In this document: positions 20,971 to 30,868 of the stretch, piece by piece
Position numbering within the stretch: the first letter of the stretch is position 1
Layout: every line of letters starts with the position of its first letter
NCBI GenBank assembly: GCA_001970955.1
Contig: MPUH01000237.1
Span: forward strand, 1 to 64,000
Direction: 5' to 3'
Length of the DNA: 64,000 nt
DNA from: Stentor coeruleus
Taxonomy: Eukaryota > Ciliophora > Heterotrichea > Heterotrichida > Stentoridae
Translations under genes and position numbers: made by a program
Notes under the pieces: generated by a model
What the model saw: only the letters and a program-made list of their open reading frames with translations
Told to the model about the DNA's origin: nothing
The model's database searches: none

Positions 20971-22074
20971 ATGGAAATTCCTCACGAAGAAGCTATTCAG
21001 AACTTCTGCGCAATAACAGGTAATTGGGATGTTGAAGTAGCTATAGCATATCTTAGCAACAACAATTGGGATGTTTCAGAAGCTTCAAATGATTTTATGG
21101 GTCTAAGCGAACCAAGACAAGTTCATCAGCAAATACCCCAAGCAACAAGAAGTGGTTTTGGTATTGGTAGCATATTTTCATGGATCGGGTCTACAATTTC
21201 ATGGATTTTTTCAGGATTTTTCTCATCTACTCCAGTAACTCCATTTCAGGCTTATATACAAAATCTAAACATCCAAAACACCCCAACAATATCAGCCCTT
21301 CCTTTAGAAGCATCAGCTGGTTTTGCAGCAGACCGTAATAAATTGCTTTTAATATATGTACATCATGAAGATACTGGAGATTCTTTCATAAGAAATGTTT
21401 TATGTTCTCAAGAAATCATAGTTATTATCAATCAAGTGTATATTTTTTGCCCTTTTCTTGGGAATACAGAAGAAGGATCAATTGCTGTTGCTAGGTTTTC
21501 TGAAAGCCGCTCAGTGATTTTTGCTATTGCTAACCCTGTTACTTCTGAAATCCTAGAAAGAATTGATAGAGTTCCTACAAAAAATCAACTTAGGGATTTT
21601 TTGTTAAACAATGTCGCACATAATAATATAAATGAGGATATACAAAGAATACAAGATAGGATTATTAGGGAACAACAAGAAAGAGAACTTAAAGAAGCTG
21701 AGGATTTTGAGATTAGAAGAACTGAAGAAGAAAGGAAAAAAATTATAGCGGCTAAAGAACAAAGAGAAGTTGAGGAAAAGAGAAATAGGGAAGAACGGGA
21801 GATGAGGGATAGAAAAATGCAGATGATTGGAGATGAACCTCCTGCTGGACCTGATATCACACAGATTATTTTTAGATTACCTTCGGGGGATAAAATTGAA
21901 AGGAGGTTTATTCAAGACTCAAAAATTGAGATTTTGTATTTATTTTTAGAAAGCAAAGGGTTTAACAATGTGGAAATTGTTTCTGGGTTCCCTACGAAAG
22001 TTATGAAAGAGGGGACTTTGTTTAGTGAAGGGCTTACTCCGAGAGCACTGATACATGTTAGATTAATACAGTAG
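20971..22074 (+). CDS. FAF2: FAF2/UBXD8-like UBA-hairpin-UAS-UBX protein, 367 aa
   Basis: Domain order matches the ER/lipid-droplet p97 adaptor FAF2 (UBXD8, yeast Ubx2). A UBA domain spans about 5-43 (IQNFCAITGNWDVEVAIAYL). A hydrophobic segment of about 25 residues with two Gly/Ser kinks (IFSWIGSTISWIFSGFF) fits the membrane hairpin. A thioredoxin-like UAS domain follows at about 110-210, then a charged coiled coil at about 215-285, and a UBX domain at 290-367. The usual p97-contacting FPR signature of UBX is changed to FPTKV at the expected loop, so p97 affinity may be altered. Expected role: recruitment of Cdc48/p97 in ER-associated degradation. Confidence 0.82.
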   Translation: MEIPHEEAIQNFCAITGNWDVEVAIAYLSNNNWDVSEASNDFMGLSEPRQVHQQIPQATRSGFGIGSIFSWIGSTISWIFSGFFSSTPVTPFQAYIQNLNIQNTPTISALPLEASAGFAADRNKLLLIYVHHEDTGDSFIRNVLCSQEIIVIINQVYIFCPFLGNTEEGSIAVARFSESRSVIFAIANPVTSEILERIDRVPTKNQLRDFLLNNVAHNNINEDIQRIQDRIIREQQERELKEAEDFEIRRTEEERKKIIAAKEQREVEEKRNREEREMRDRKMQMIGDEPPAGPDITQIIFRLPSGDKIERRFIQDSKIEILYLFLESKGFNNVEIVSGFPTKVMKEGTLFSEGLTPRALIHVRLIQ

Positions 22075-22239
22075 TAAGTAATGAGATAGGAATATAATGT
22101 TTAGTTAGATTAATTAAGATGATGAAGGTATGGAGTTAAGCATTTTTATTAAAATTTACTGAATGAATAGGTTAGGGTAATTAGAAGAGTTTTGTGGAGG
22201 AGAAATTCTATATTCCATATCATATCAAATCTGACTAGT

Positions 22240-22356
22240 TTAATATAATATTCAATACCAAAATCTCCATTTCATTCCCAATCAAAAAAAATTCAACAAT
22301 CAATAAAATTTTACAATAAGTAATTTCAACTCCTCTATATAAAATATATTAAATAA
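22240..22356 (+). promoter_or_regulatory. G-depleted leader of the 22.4-kb gene
   Basis: Bases 22240-22319 contain no G. The preceding 22081-22200 region, the trailer of the FAF2-like gene, has only two C. The skew flips between the two halves of this 282-base spacer. Confidence 0.4.
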
Positions 22357-23112
22357 ATGATAATGATCAGCCCTCGTGGCACAGTCCGTTACCCTGAGCC
22401 TTTAAGATTGCCAAAAATCACAGTTGATGTTAAGAAAAAGCGTATTCACCCTAATGCAAACTTATCCATACCAAATTCACATCTAATTAAACTTGATGAT
22501 TCAATCTTTCCCTTATCACACTCACGATTCCCTTCCCCTAAAAAGCTCAGATCCAAAAAAAAAAAGCATGAAGACCCAAATTCAGATGAAGCCAATCTAC
22601 AAAAATCTGATTCTAAATCTTATATTATCAGTCAAAACCTAGAACAATTACATTTCGATCACTACCCCACATATTCTCCTTCAAAAATCGCATCGCCAAA
22701 ACACTCTAAAACTCCAGCAAAAAAACAATTAAACATTTCCCTTGGATCCAAGCTTGGACTAGCAGATTTTCAATATATAAACACCCCAGTGTTACAACTA
22801 CCAAAATCCTTTAAAATAAAAAAAAGTCCTAAAAAAAACTTAGCTTCCATCTACCCATCTTCAGTATATGAAAAATATTTCCTCCATAGTGATAAACTCG
22901 ATACAGAACGCTTGGGGAAAATGCTAAAGTCTTCAAAAACCCCTGGTCCTGAAAACAAAATTCCCAAATACATCAGACACGAAAGCTATAAAGCTGGGTA
23001 CTTCCTAAGTAAAATCGATAAAGTCCTTTCACGAATAAGAGTTTATAGGTCAAAATCATCAATGCATGGACATACTATGTCGAAAAACACCTTCAGAGCT
23101 TTGGAATATTAA
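22357..23112 (+). CDS. Basic, low-complexity protein of unknown function, 251 aa
   Basis: I do not recognise a family. The protein is rich in Lys, Ser and Pro and has no signal peptide or membrane segment. Visible features are short Ser-Pro and Lys-Ser-Pro sites (for example FPSPKKLRSKKKK and KIASPKHSKTPAKK) resembling proline-directed kinase targets. The C-terminus is somewhat more ordered (YKAGYFLSKIDKVLSRIRVY). Alternative in-frame ATGs exist at 22357 and 22363. It ends with TAA, 64 bases before the next same-strand gene. It could be cytoskeleton-associated or nuclear, but nothing decides this. Confidence 0.6.
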   Translation: MIMISPRGTVRYPEPLRLPKITVDVKKKRIHPNANLSIPNSHLIKLDDSIFPLSHSRFPSPKKLRSKKKKHEDPNSDEANLQKSDSKSYIISQNLEQLHFDHYPTYSPSKIASPKHSKTPAKKQLNISLGSKLGLADFQYINTPVLQLPKSFKIKKSPKKNLASIYPSSVYEKYFLHSDKLDTERLGKMLKSSKTPGPENKIPKYIRHESYKAGYFLSKIDKVLSRIRVYRSKSSMHGHTMSKNTFRALEY

Positions 23113-23176
23113 CTGTCAAATGCTAATTTAAATTTAAATAGTTTGAAAACTGCATATCGATATATTTAGCAGTTAA

Positions 23177-23689
23177 ATGGATAGGTTCAAAATAGCCTCG
23201 CTGTCTAGAAACCCAAGTTCATATTATAATCATGCAAGGCGTAAAAGTGATCAAGTCTCTTGCAATGATAATTCAATCAATTGGACAAGTTTGATTTCAA
23301 ATAAAAAACTTACCAACCCTGGTTGTTCTAATCAAAAAGCAGGGATTATTATAAAAAACCTACACAATAGAAGCAATTCTGGTGATGTGAAAAAGAATGT
23401 GAGTTTAGATTTGTCCAAGATTCGAATTATTAAGAATGTAGGATCTTGTAATAATTCAGCAAGAAATCCTGAGAATTTAAAATTGAATATAAGATGTATG
23501 AGGAAAAAATCTGGAGATTTTACTATGATTGTGGATAATACTGATAGGATGAGTTGTAAAGAAAATATTAAGCCTGAGGTACTTGAAAGTGCACCAAATG
23601 TACAAATGTTGTGCAGTAATAGGTTTATTGATAAGATTAGCCTTTATGAAGATCGGCTAATGAGATTTTATGCTAGGAATAGATATTAG
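23177..23689 (+). CDS. Unknown basic protein, 170 aa
   Basis: No family is recognised. It is Asn/Ser/Lys-rich and probably disordered for about 130 residues (NPSSYYNHARRKSDQ, GIIIKNLHNRSNSGD). It then has a short helical C-terminus (FIDKISLYEDRLMRFYARNRY) that could be a peptide motif. The start is the first ATG after a stop-rich spacer. The trailer downstream is C-poor and G-rich, matching the window-wide skew, which supports transcription in this direction. Confidence 0.55.
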   Translation: MDRFKIASLSRNPSSYYNHARRKSDQVSCNDNSINWTSLISNKKLTNPGCSNQKAGIIIKNLHNRSNSGDVKKNVSLDLSKIRIIKNVGSCNNSARNPENLKLNIRCMRKKSGDFTMIVDNTDRMSCKENIKPEVLESAPNVQMLCSNRFIDKISLYEDRLMRFYARNRY

Positions 23690-24126
23690 AGTATAATAAA
23701 AAGAAAAAAGTATGTAATTATTAGATGTAATAAAAATTAAGGAGATGATAATGAATTAGAAAATTAGAGAAATAGGGTGGTGATTATGGTAAAACTAAGA
23801 TATTTGAATAATGGAATATGAAATTAAGATCGGGATTAGGCTAATAAATTGGTTATTTTAGTATTAAAATTATTGTTTCGATAATATTAATCTCATTTAT
23901 TTTATCTCAAAGGATAGTTTTTAAAATATATATAACTCAAATATGACAAGAAAGCATTATACATTAACAAAAAAATATATATTAAAAGGATTAATAATTT
24001 CTTTTAAAGCATAAACTAAATTTCTTTTATTCAATAATAATTCTTAAAATGTAACACAAATATTAATCTCATTTAGCAAAACTTATCGCAAACTATTTTC
24101 AATGAATATCATCAGAAAATAAGCTT

Positions 24127-25005
24127 TCAAAATTCATTATTCTTTTTTCTTAATCTTTCAGCATATCTAGCTTCAAAATCTTCCAACTCTCCTATTATTT
24201 CATTAATTTTCTTCTTATCAACTTTCTTTCTCATTTTTTTTCCATCATCAAATTCCGCATATTCTTTCCTCACAGTTTCTGAAAACTTTATTTTCTCATC
24301 CTTAACCGGTCTACAAAAGGATCTTTTTTTTCCAACACTAGCTCTAAAAAGAGCAACCCATTTTCTACTTTTATGTATCGTAATAAAATCAACTTCTTTT
24401 TTCTTTTTTATCCCATTAAAATCTTGTTTATTTGTAGTAACAAGAACATCTTCATCAGTTTGATTTATTTCTTTATTGACTACTTTTTGTAAAACTATAT
24501 TTTTTTCTCGACTTTTTTTTGTTTCTTGTGTATCCGAGTCATGAATTTGCATACTTTTGTATCTTAAATTATCCGTTCTTATAGCTATAGATTTATAAAT
24601 GTTTTTATATATCTTTTTCTCTGTACTACTACTTGCTTTTGTTAGTTCTGGTAAACTTTGATCTGTTATTTGCTTAGATTTATGCTGAATCTAGATATAA
24701 ATTACAAGTTCACGTGCTTGTTTACGTTCAAAAAGTCTTTGTCTGGATTCTAGCTTGCTTTTTGTAGCTTTTTCTTGATAGAGACGATTTTGCTCTGTAG
24801 ATTCCTGTAAAGAAATTTTCACTGGGGATAATGGACCTGTTAAATAGTTTTCCTGTGGATCGAGATAATATTGAGAGATTTTAGGACTTGAAAGGTATTT
24901 GGAGTTCCATGAGTTCCCGAAGTGCTTGTAGTATTCGTAGGATTTTTTAATTGGAGACTCTTGGATATTCTCGAGGGGTAAATGCAGTTCAGGTTTTGTG
25001 TTCAT
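24127..25005 (-). CDS. Unknown charged protein (one 15-nt intron), 287 aa
   Basis: Exons 24706-25005 and 24127-24690 form one gene once a 15-nt intron is removed. The frame continues from KQAREL directly into IQHKSKQIT. The N-terminal 100 residues hold short motifs (ESPIKKSYEYYKHFG, SSPKISQYYLDPQENYL). The C-terminal half is strongly basic and helical (DFEARYAERLRKKNNEF). It terminates with TGA, one of four genes here that do, which supports TGA as a true stop. No known domain was recognised. A cytoskeletal-associated role is possible but unsupported. Confidence 0.65.
24691..24705 (-). other. 15-nt intron in the 24.1-25.0 kb gene
   Basis: Sense sequence GTAATTTATATCTAG. Retention gives an in-frame TAG. 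Removal fuses two open frames that otherwise lack a stop and a start between them. Confidence 0.9.
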
Positions 25006-26227
25006 TTTCTTGTAATCAGAATATAATCAGAAGTTTTATGATGTTAAATAGTGAATTTATCCAAATAATATAGTTGAAAGATTTATTTAGAATGACTGAA
25101 TATGAATTTATAAATAACCTTCTAAATTCGTTAAAATAGCTAAAAAATTTTTGGTTTGTTATAATAAGATAGAAGAGATTTATGGCAAAACTATGATTTT
25201 TATCTTAATAATAATTAAAATTCTTATTAAAGGCAAGTTGCAGCTATAGTAAAACTATAAATTTCTTAAATGTATAAGAAGAGGATATATAAATTTTATA
25301 AAATGAAAAGCTAAGTAGAACTTTTTTCTCAAAAAAACATTTCATCAAAGTAAACAAAGGAAATATTTCATTGCTATTAAAAAAAAAACCAAAATCAAAC
25401 CCTTGAAGTATTTTTATAATTCCTGTAAGATCTAAGACATCCTTTAAAAAAAAATCAATTCCTCTATCTCAAATGCCTGGGCTTGATTTCAAGCTATCTT
25501 TTAAAAATATTAGCTTTTAAATCTACCTTTGGCTTATCAGATTCAAATGAAAAATCTTTTATCCCAAAATAGTTATTTAAATACAGATTACCTAATCCTA
25601 CATTGGGAATTATAGAAGAAAACTAATATAATATTTTTGAATCCTCAATGAATGAAAATTATATTAATCAAAGAATACAGGTAGAAATTATATACCTTAA
25701 GGAGAAGTGAGAGATTTATTAAAAAGAAAGAGTTTAGAGAAAGTATCTAAATAGTGATTAAAAAAGTTTAGGTGAATTTAATATAATTACTTTATACTAA
25801 TTTTTATGGAATGATGAGATTTATGACTGCTAATTGGGAAATCAGTATAATCATAAGATAATTTTTAGTTTATTTTTGATTTTGTAAGTATAATAGATAT
25901 TATAGCATTCTAAAATAAACTAAATTCACTATTATCAAATTTTATCACAATTTTCTACCAAAAAAATAATTCTTAATAAACCAACCTTTCCCAAAAATTC
26001 AAAAAAAAAAACTTATCATACCGAACCAATCAAAAATCATAAATCAAATTATTTCATTCTTCACATAAATATGATTTTTCTGTTTTTTCATCAAAATTAA
26101 AACTTTTAATCCTACTAAAAACTCTTCTTCTTCAATAAAAAAATTCCTATCAAAAAAGTTCTTAAAAATATTACATATAAAAAACTCTAAAATATTCTCA
26201 AACTAAAACTCTTAAAATAAAGTATTT
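25006..26227. other. Spacer with a possible decayed coding trace
   Basis: Around 25430-25740 the + strand gives protein-like pieces (KSIPLSQMPGLDFKLSF, then in another frame STFGLSDSNEKSFIPK and NPTLGIIEEN) broken by stops. This may be a worn pseudogene, but I cannot name the parent. Bases 25920-26220, the trailer of the minus-strand Tim8-like gene, are G-poor on the + strand. Nothing else is seen. Confidence 0.3.
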
Positions 26228-26485
26228 CTAACTAAGACCTTGTGACCCTTGCTTAGAATTTTCATTTTCAGCTTGAGCTTGAAGCCTTTCAATCAAAAAC
26301 ATTTGCGTGTCACGATATCTGTCAACACAATTATTTGTGCAAGCTTCTTCAGTATGGGAAAGACTTTTTCCAGGTCTTGTTACACACTTTAGAAAGCAGT
26401 TATGTGTGATTTTAGCAAAGTTCTTCATAAGAGCGTGTTGCTGCTGAAGAGCCTGCTGAACTTCATGCTGCCTTCTATTTTCCAT
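26228..26485 (-). CDS. TIMM8: Small Tim chaperone, Tim8-like, 85 aa
   Basis: A mitochondrial intermembrane-space chaperone that escorts hydrophobic precursors. The twin CX3C motif is present: C30-FLK-C34 and C49-TNN-C53, with 14 residues between. The second motif sits in TEEACTNNCVDRYRDTQ, which resembles the Tim8 signature (C..NCV.R..DT), so Tim8 is preferred over Tim9, Tim10 or Tim13. Length is typical (80-100 aa), and no presequence is expected for MIA40 substrates. The start is the only ATG ahead of the Gln-rich N-terminal helix. Confidence 0.85.
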   Translation of the reverse strand: MENRRQHEVQQALQQQHALMKNFAKITHNCFLKCVTRPGKSLSHTEEACTNNCVDRYRDTQMFLIERLQAQAENENSKQGSQGLS

Positions 26486-27009
26486 TTATATAATTGTAAA
26501 ATTAGTTCTTAATTTTGAATAGTTTTAGGAAAGTTTATCACTATTTCATAGCATGCAACCGGAAAACTCTTTATAAAAACTGCAAGAAAGCAATGAAAAT
26601 TCCTAAAAACCATGATCAAAAATTTAAAAAGTTAACATTGATGAAAACATGCTAATAAAGCACTTAGAAATTGTTGAAAACTTTGTGAGAAAGTATTTGA
26701 AATAAGTATAAAGCTCTTAGTTCATAGTCTTCGACATCTACACATGCAATTGTCTTATAAGCAAGCTTGAAATTGCTCGATACCGAATAAATAGATATAT
26801 AACAAGAATATCACAATTAAATACAAAAAACACCAATTTCAGAAAAGTTTAATTGATATATAACGATAGATAAATCAAAATAAAGTTCTAATGAAAGGAC
26901 AGCACCTCATAATATCAACCAATCTAAATTATCTCTTTAACTATACTTCACCTTAGTGAAACCAATATATTAACCATATTTCCAGCAATTTCACTGTTAA
27001 TCATCAAAA

Positions 27010-27430
27010 CTCTCCTAATTTTTGCATCCACCTATCATGCATAGTCTTGATAAATATACCTCTATTCCTTCTTTCAATTATTTTTCTCAAAGATTCCTCA
27101 AAACATCTTCTATCCCACTAGGAAAATACTTTAAACAATCTACCACTATTATCCATTATATAACGAAATCTTCCTGAGCCATCTAAGTGATAATTAACCC
27201 GATCTTTCAATTCTAGGGGCAAATATATACAAAGAATATTTCCAAGTGCTAATATCCTTAATCATTAATACTCTAAAACAATAATAATAAACTATCCATT
27301 TTTAATATAACAAAATGTCTCTTCCCCTTCTATCACAGCTATAATCCTATCCTTCAAATAAAATTTCTACAAAAGACCTTCATAAAATTCACCAATTATA
27401 ACTACAATAAAAAATCCAACCATTTATTTT
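27010..27430 (-). pseudogene. Unidentified decayed gene
   Basis: One reverse frame reads as convincing protein over about 140 codons, interrupted by TAG, TAA and TGA. Pieces in order are DRIIAVIEGEETFCYIKNG, LGNILCIYLPLELKDRVNYH, GSGRFRYIMDNSGRLFKVFS and RNRGIFIKTMHDRWMQKLG. Lack of frame change but presence of all three stops suggests fairly recent decay. A 15-nt intron does not explain the central TAG. I do not recognise the family. The rest of 26486-27471 is featureless. Confidence 0.45.
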
Positions 27431-27471
27431 ACAATAACCTTATCAAAATATTGATTTTATATTTTATTCTA

Positions 27472-30278
27472 TTAGTTATCCATACTAAGAATATGATCAC
27501 GACGCTTTTTTTTATCAGGCAAGTTAAGGTCTTCTTCATCATTATTTTCTATAACTTGTTCTGATTTCTGCTTGAGGATTTCTTTATTTTCCATAAGCCC
27601 TCTAGTTAAAACATCTTCTTTTATATCAGGAAGGAATTCAACCCATATTAATGCCATTGGTTCAACAACAATATTTATAAAAGAAAGCTGAGCTGCATAA
27701 GGGTTTGTTTCTCTTCTGTTCATAAATGGTGAAGAATAATCCATTTGAAGATGGTCTTCTATATCGCCTTGCTGATAAAATTCTTCCATCATTAAAGCCA
27801 TCCATTTAAAGTATAAGTCATGAGGTTGAAGAGGGTTTCCATAGTCTGAAATCCTCATGGCCATATTCATAAGAATTTGTTTTTCTTTATCATTGTTAGG
27901 AAAGTTTGGTAGGCCTCGATAGTTTTTGAATGATCCAATTGTCTCTTCTTGAAGTTTGGGGTCTGTGCTCATGACCATTTTTATAATGCTAGTTCTAAGG
28001 ACCCAGTATTGATCTTCGGTTAAGTCGATTGTAATGTCGCAATTTTGGTCAAGAAGTACAGCAAAGGCACTTGCTAAATGATGATTTTCAAGTACTGAGA
28101 TATCATTATATCTAACAGCTTTGGCATGAGACTTTTTAATAAGAAATTCATTGTTAACACCTGGGTGTTGAAAATCATGAATCACTGAAGCTAGAAGTGC
28201 TGCCATAATATCAAGATCTGATATATATTTCATCAAATTCCCTGAGACAATAAAATAATTATATCGATGGGTTACATCAATAGCATGAATTGCATTGTGA
28301 TATGGGTTAGAACTAGAATACCCTTCAAAAATTGCATTACAAAAACTCTTTAGCGATACTACAGGTACTTGAAATTTCCTTAAAATATCATAAAAGTGAA
28401 AAAGCCTAAAAATAAAATGCGAAATCATTTGGTTTCCACACATTTCAAAATATTGAAAAGAATTAAATCTCCATTTGGCGATATCATCAAAGATTTTTTC
28501 TAATTGGAAATGTGTTCTATCAGGTAATGGAACATGCTGGCGGAATTCTTCTTCAAACATTCCTTTATCTTCACCAAAATCATTATCACGTTTACGTTCA
28601 TATAAATAGTCATCAAGATCCCTATCAAACCATTGTAAAGGGTCATTGGATGTTTTGGTTGCCATGGCGATCCACTTTTTGGCTTCTGCATCTTGAGAAA
28701 CTTGTCCAGAGCCTTTTTCTACCTTTTGGTCTATAGACACATCGTAAAGTTTATTGCTTTCTATGATTTCTATTGCCCAGGTGAGCTCTTTTTTCTGTCG
28801 GAAGCTCAGTTTTTTTTCTGATTTTAGGGTTTTCAGTATGGCCAGGGTCTCTTCAAGAGCAGTAGCGTACCCTGAATTGTTTCTTTTTGTTACACTAACT
28901 TTTCTTAAGACAATCACCAATCTGGCCAGCCTAAGCAGTCTTAGCACCGCAAGCCCTTTAGTGTTTTGCCCAACAAAAAACATAATAAAACTGACAAGGA
29001 CAATCACAGTGTCAAAAATATTGAAATAATCTTTATAATAGCCTATTGACTGGACAAACACATTACAAATGATTTCAAAAAGGAAAATGCTTATAAAAAC
29101 TTGATCCATAACATCCAATACATAAGTATCACTCAACTGCGAATAAATACTAAGAACAATCAGGACAAAAATTGCATAAATTACCAAAAGTATGATAGAA
29201 AATCTTTTATAATACATGCTATCCATAATTTTCCCACAAGATTTACGCATATTAAACAACATTTTGTCCCTTCTTTCCATCAGCCATCTTTCATTAACAA
29301 ACTGATCTTCAGTAACTTTTAAATATCCACAGCGTCTTAAAAGGAAATACCAAACACAGAAATGAAATAGCAAACTTTTACCTTGATCTACAGCAAAAGC
29401 TATACCAAAAGTAATCCAAAGCTCAGTTGCATAACCATACATTGAAATACGTGAACATTTCCAAATTACTAATAAAGTGACAATAGCGCTACATACTAGG
29501 AGAAAAGTTTGGACAAAACATTTCCAAGAGCCGATTTTCANAGGAGAAAAGTTTGGACAAAACATTTCCAAGAGCCGATTTTCATGTTTTCTACATTTTC
29601 CGTATTTTGATTTTTGATTTTAATCACATAAATGACTATAAATTGATAAATATACTGAAAAACATTAGCAATAGCAATTCCAATAAACACATAGCTTATA
29701 TCAAAATCTCCTGCAGCAGTCGAGCTTCTATTTGGTAAATAAAGATCTTCACAAACTTCTGAAGACTTAACACAAACTATATATTCATCATAATTCCCTT
29801 CTGGGTATCTAGTTTTTGCAAAACATACATCAAGTCTTTCTAATCTTGAACTATCCGAAGGACTTTCTTTAAAATCATCAGCATTTTTTATATAAGACTC
29901 ACAATCTGCATAACTTGAATCTGCAGTATTAGGCTTTGGATAAATATACAAATCATTATAAGTATTTCCCCCACTTATTATTGTTATACTTAAACTTTCA
30001 CAAATAAGATTAGGGTAGTTATCTTCATTACAATAAGCATAACATTCTTTTCTTTTCTCACACTGAGTATAATATCTTCCTATATCACTGCCAAATAAAA
30101 AGCAAATCGAACACATTAAAATCATCTGTAGAACTAAAAATCGTGAAAGTCTTATACAAAATGGATACCGATCTTCTAATGCAATATGTTTTTCTTCCTC
30201 CCAAGTCCAAATAACATCATGACTAGAAACCATGTGGCTCCATAACTTAGGCACATCATATCTAGTCTCACTGTTCAA
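27472..30278 (-). CDS. Voltage-sensor domain fused to cyclic-nucleotide phosphodiesterase, about 920 aa
   Basis: The gene is interrupted in the assembly by one N and a 43-bp duplicate at 29498-29584. Collapsing the duplicate gives 2763 bases in one frame. The N-terminal 330 residues have about four membrane segments around a Cys-containing extracellular loop. Residues about 346-446 form a classic S1-S4 voltage sensor. S2 carries F384 and E387, S3 carries N405 and D408, and S4 (GLAVLRLLRLARLVIVLRK) carries R432, R435, R438 and R444. No S5-S6 pore follows. After a charged linker comes a complete class I PDE domain: YHNAIHA (His646), HDFQHPG (His686, Asp687), the third metal Asp797 in ISDYGNP, and the nucleotide-binding Gln849. 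Membrane voltage may therefore control cAMP or cGMP breakdown. A non-sensing membrane anchor is the alternative. Confidence 0.85.
29498..29584. repeat. 43-bp duplicate across a single N (assembly join)
   Basis: Bases 29498-29540 and 29542-29584 are identical, with the N at 29541 between them. On the minus strand both copies encode the same peptide KIGSWKCFVQTFL, and merging them leaves one continuous frame. It is therefore an unmerged contig overlap inside the VSD-PDE gene. Confidence 0.93.
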
Positions 30279-30868
30279 CAGTTTTACGACCCACTATATA
30301 GTTTTTACCATTTATAATTTTATATTAAAGGTAATTTTATATTAAAGATAATTTTATCAAGAAAAAATATAATCATCAGCATGAGAGATTTTTTAATAAT
30401 TTCAAGTCCTTTTTGTATTAAGTTTCATCATAAAATTATGGAATTTTAAGATTGAGACTCTTTCTGATAAGTTATGGTTGTTACACTATTTTTTTGAAGA
30501 TACTGAGATATTTCTGATTCTAGGTCAATGCTTTATAGAACTTGTATATTCGTTTAGAATGAAAAACATAGGATGATAATATAATACTCAAGAAGTTGAT
30601 GATGCTTGGAATTAAGAGAGGGCTTAAAGTCTTCAGGGTATATAACTAGATTTTAAAGTTCTATGCTAAACTTAATATAAAACTAAACTTTACTATAATT
30701 TCCATTTAACATCTGATTAAAATTCCATCTTATAAAAAAAATCAATACCCCATTTTCGTAAACAAAAATCTCATCTCAATTCCTTTTCTTATCCTAAATA
30801 AACATTCCCTTCAAAGCATATGTAAAAATCTAAACTTAAATCTAAGTCTCATTATATCCAAAATATAA
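30279..30868. other. Divergent spacer with G-poor IWS1 leader
   Basis: Bases 30721-30868 before the IWS1 ATG have only four G. A short imperfect tandem repeat (AATTTTATATTAAAGGT-like units) lies near 30316-30360. No gene is seen. Confidence 0.5.
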
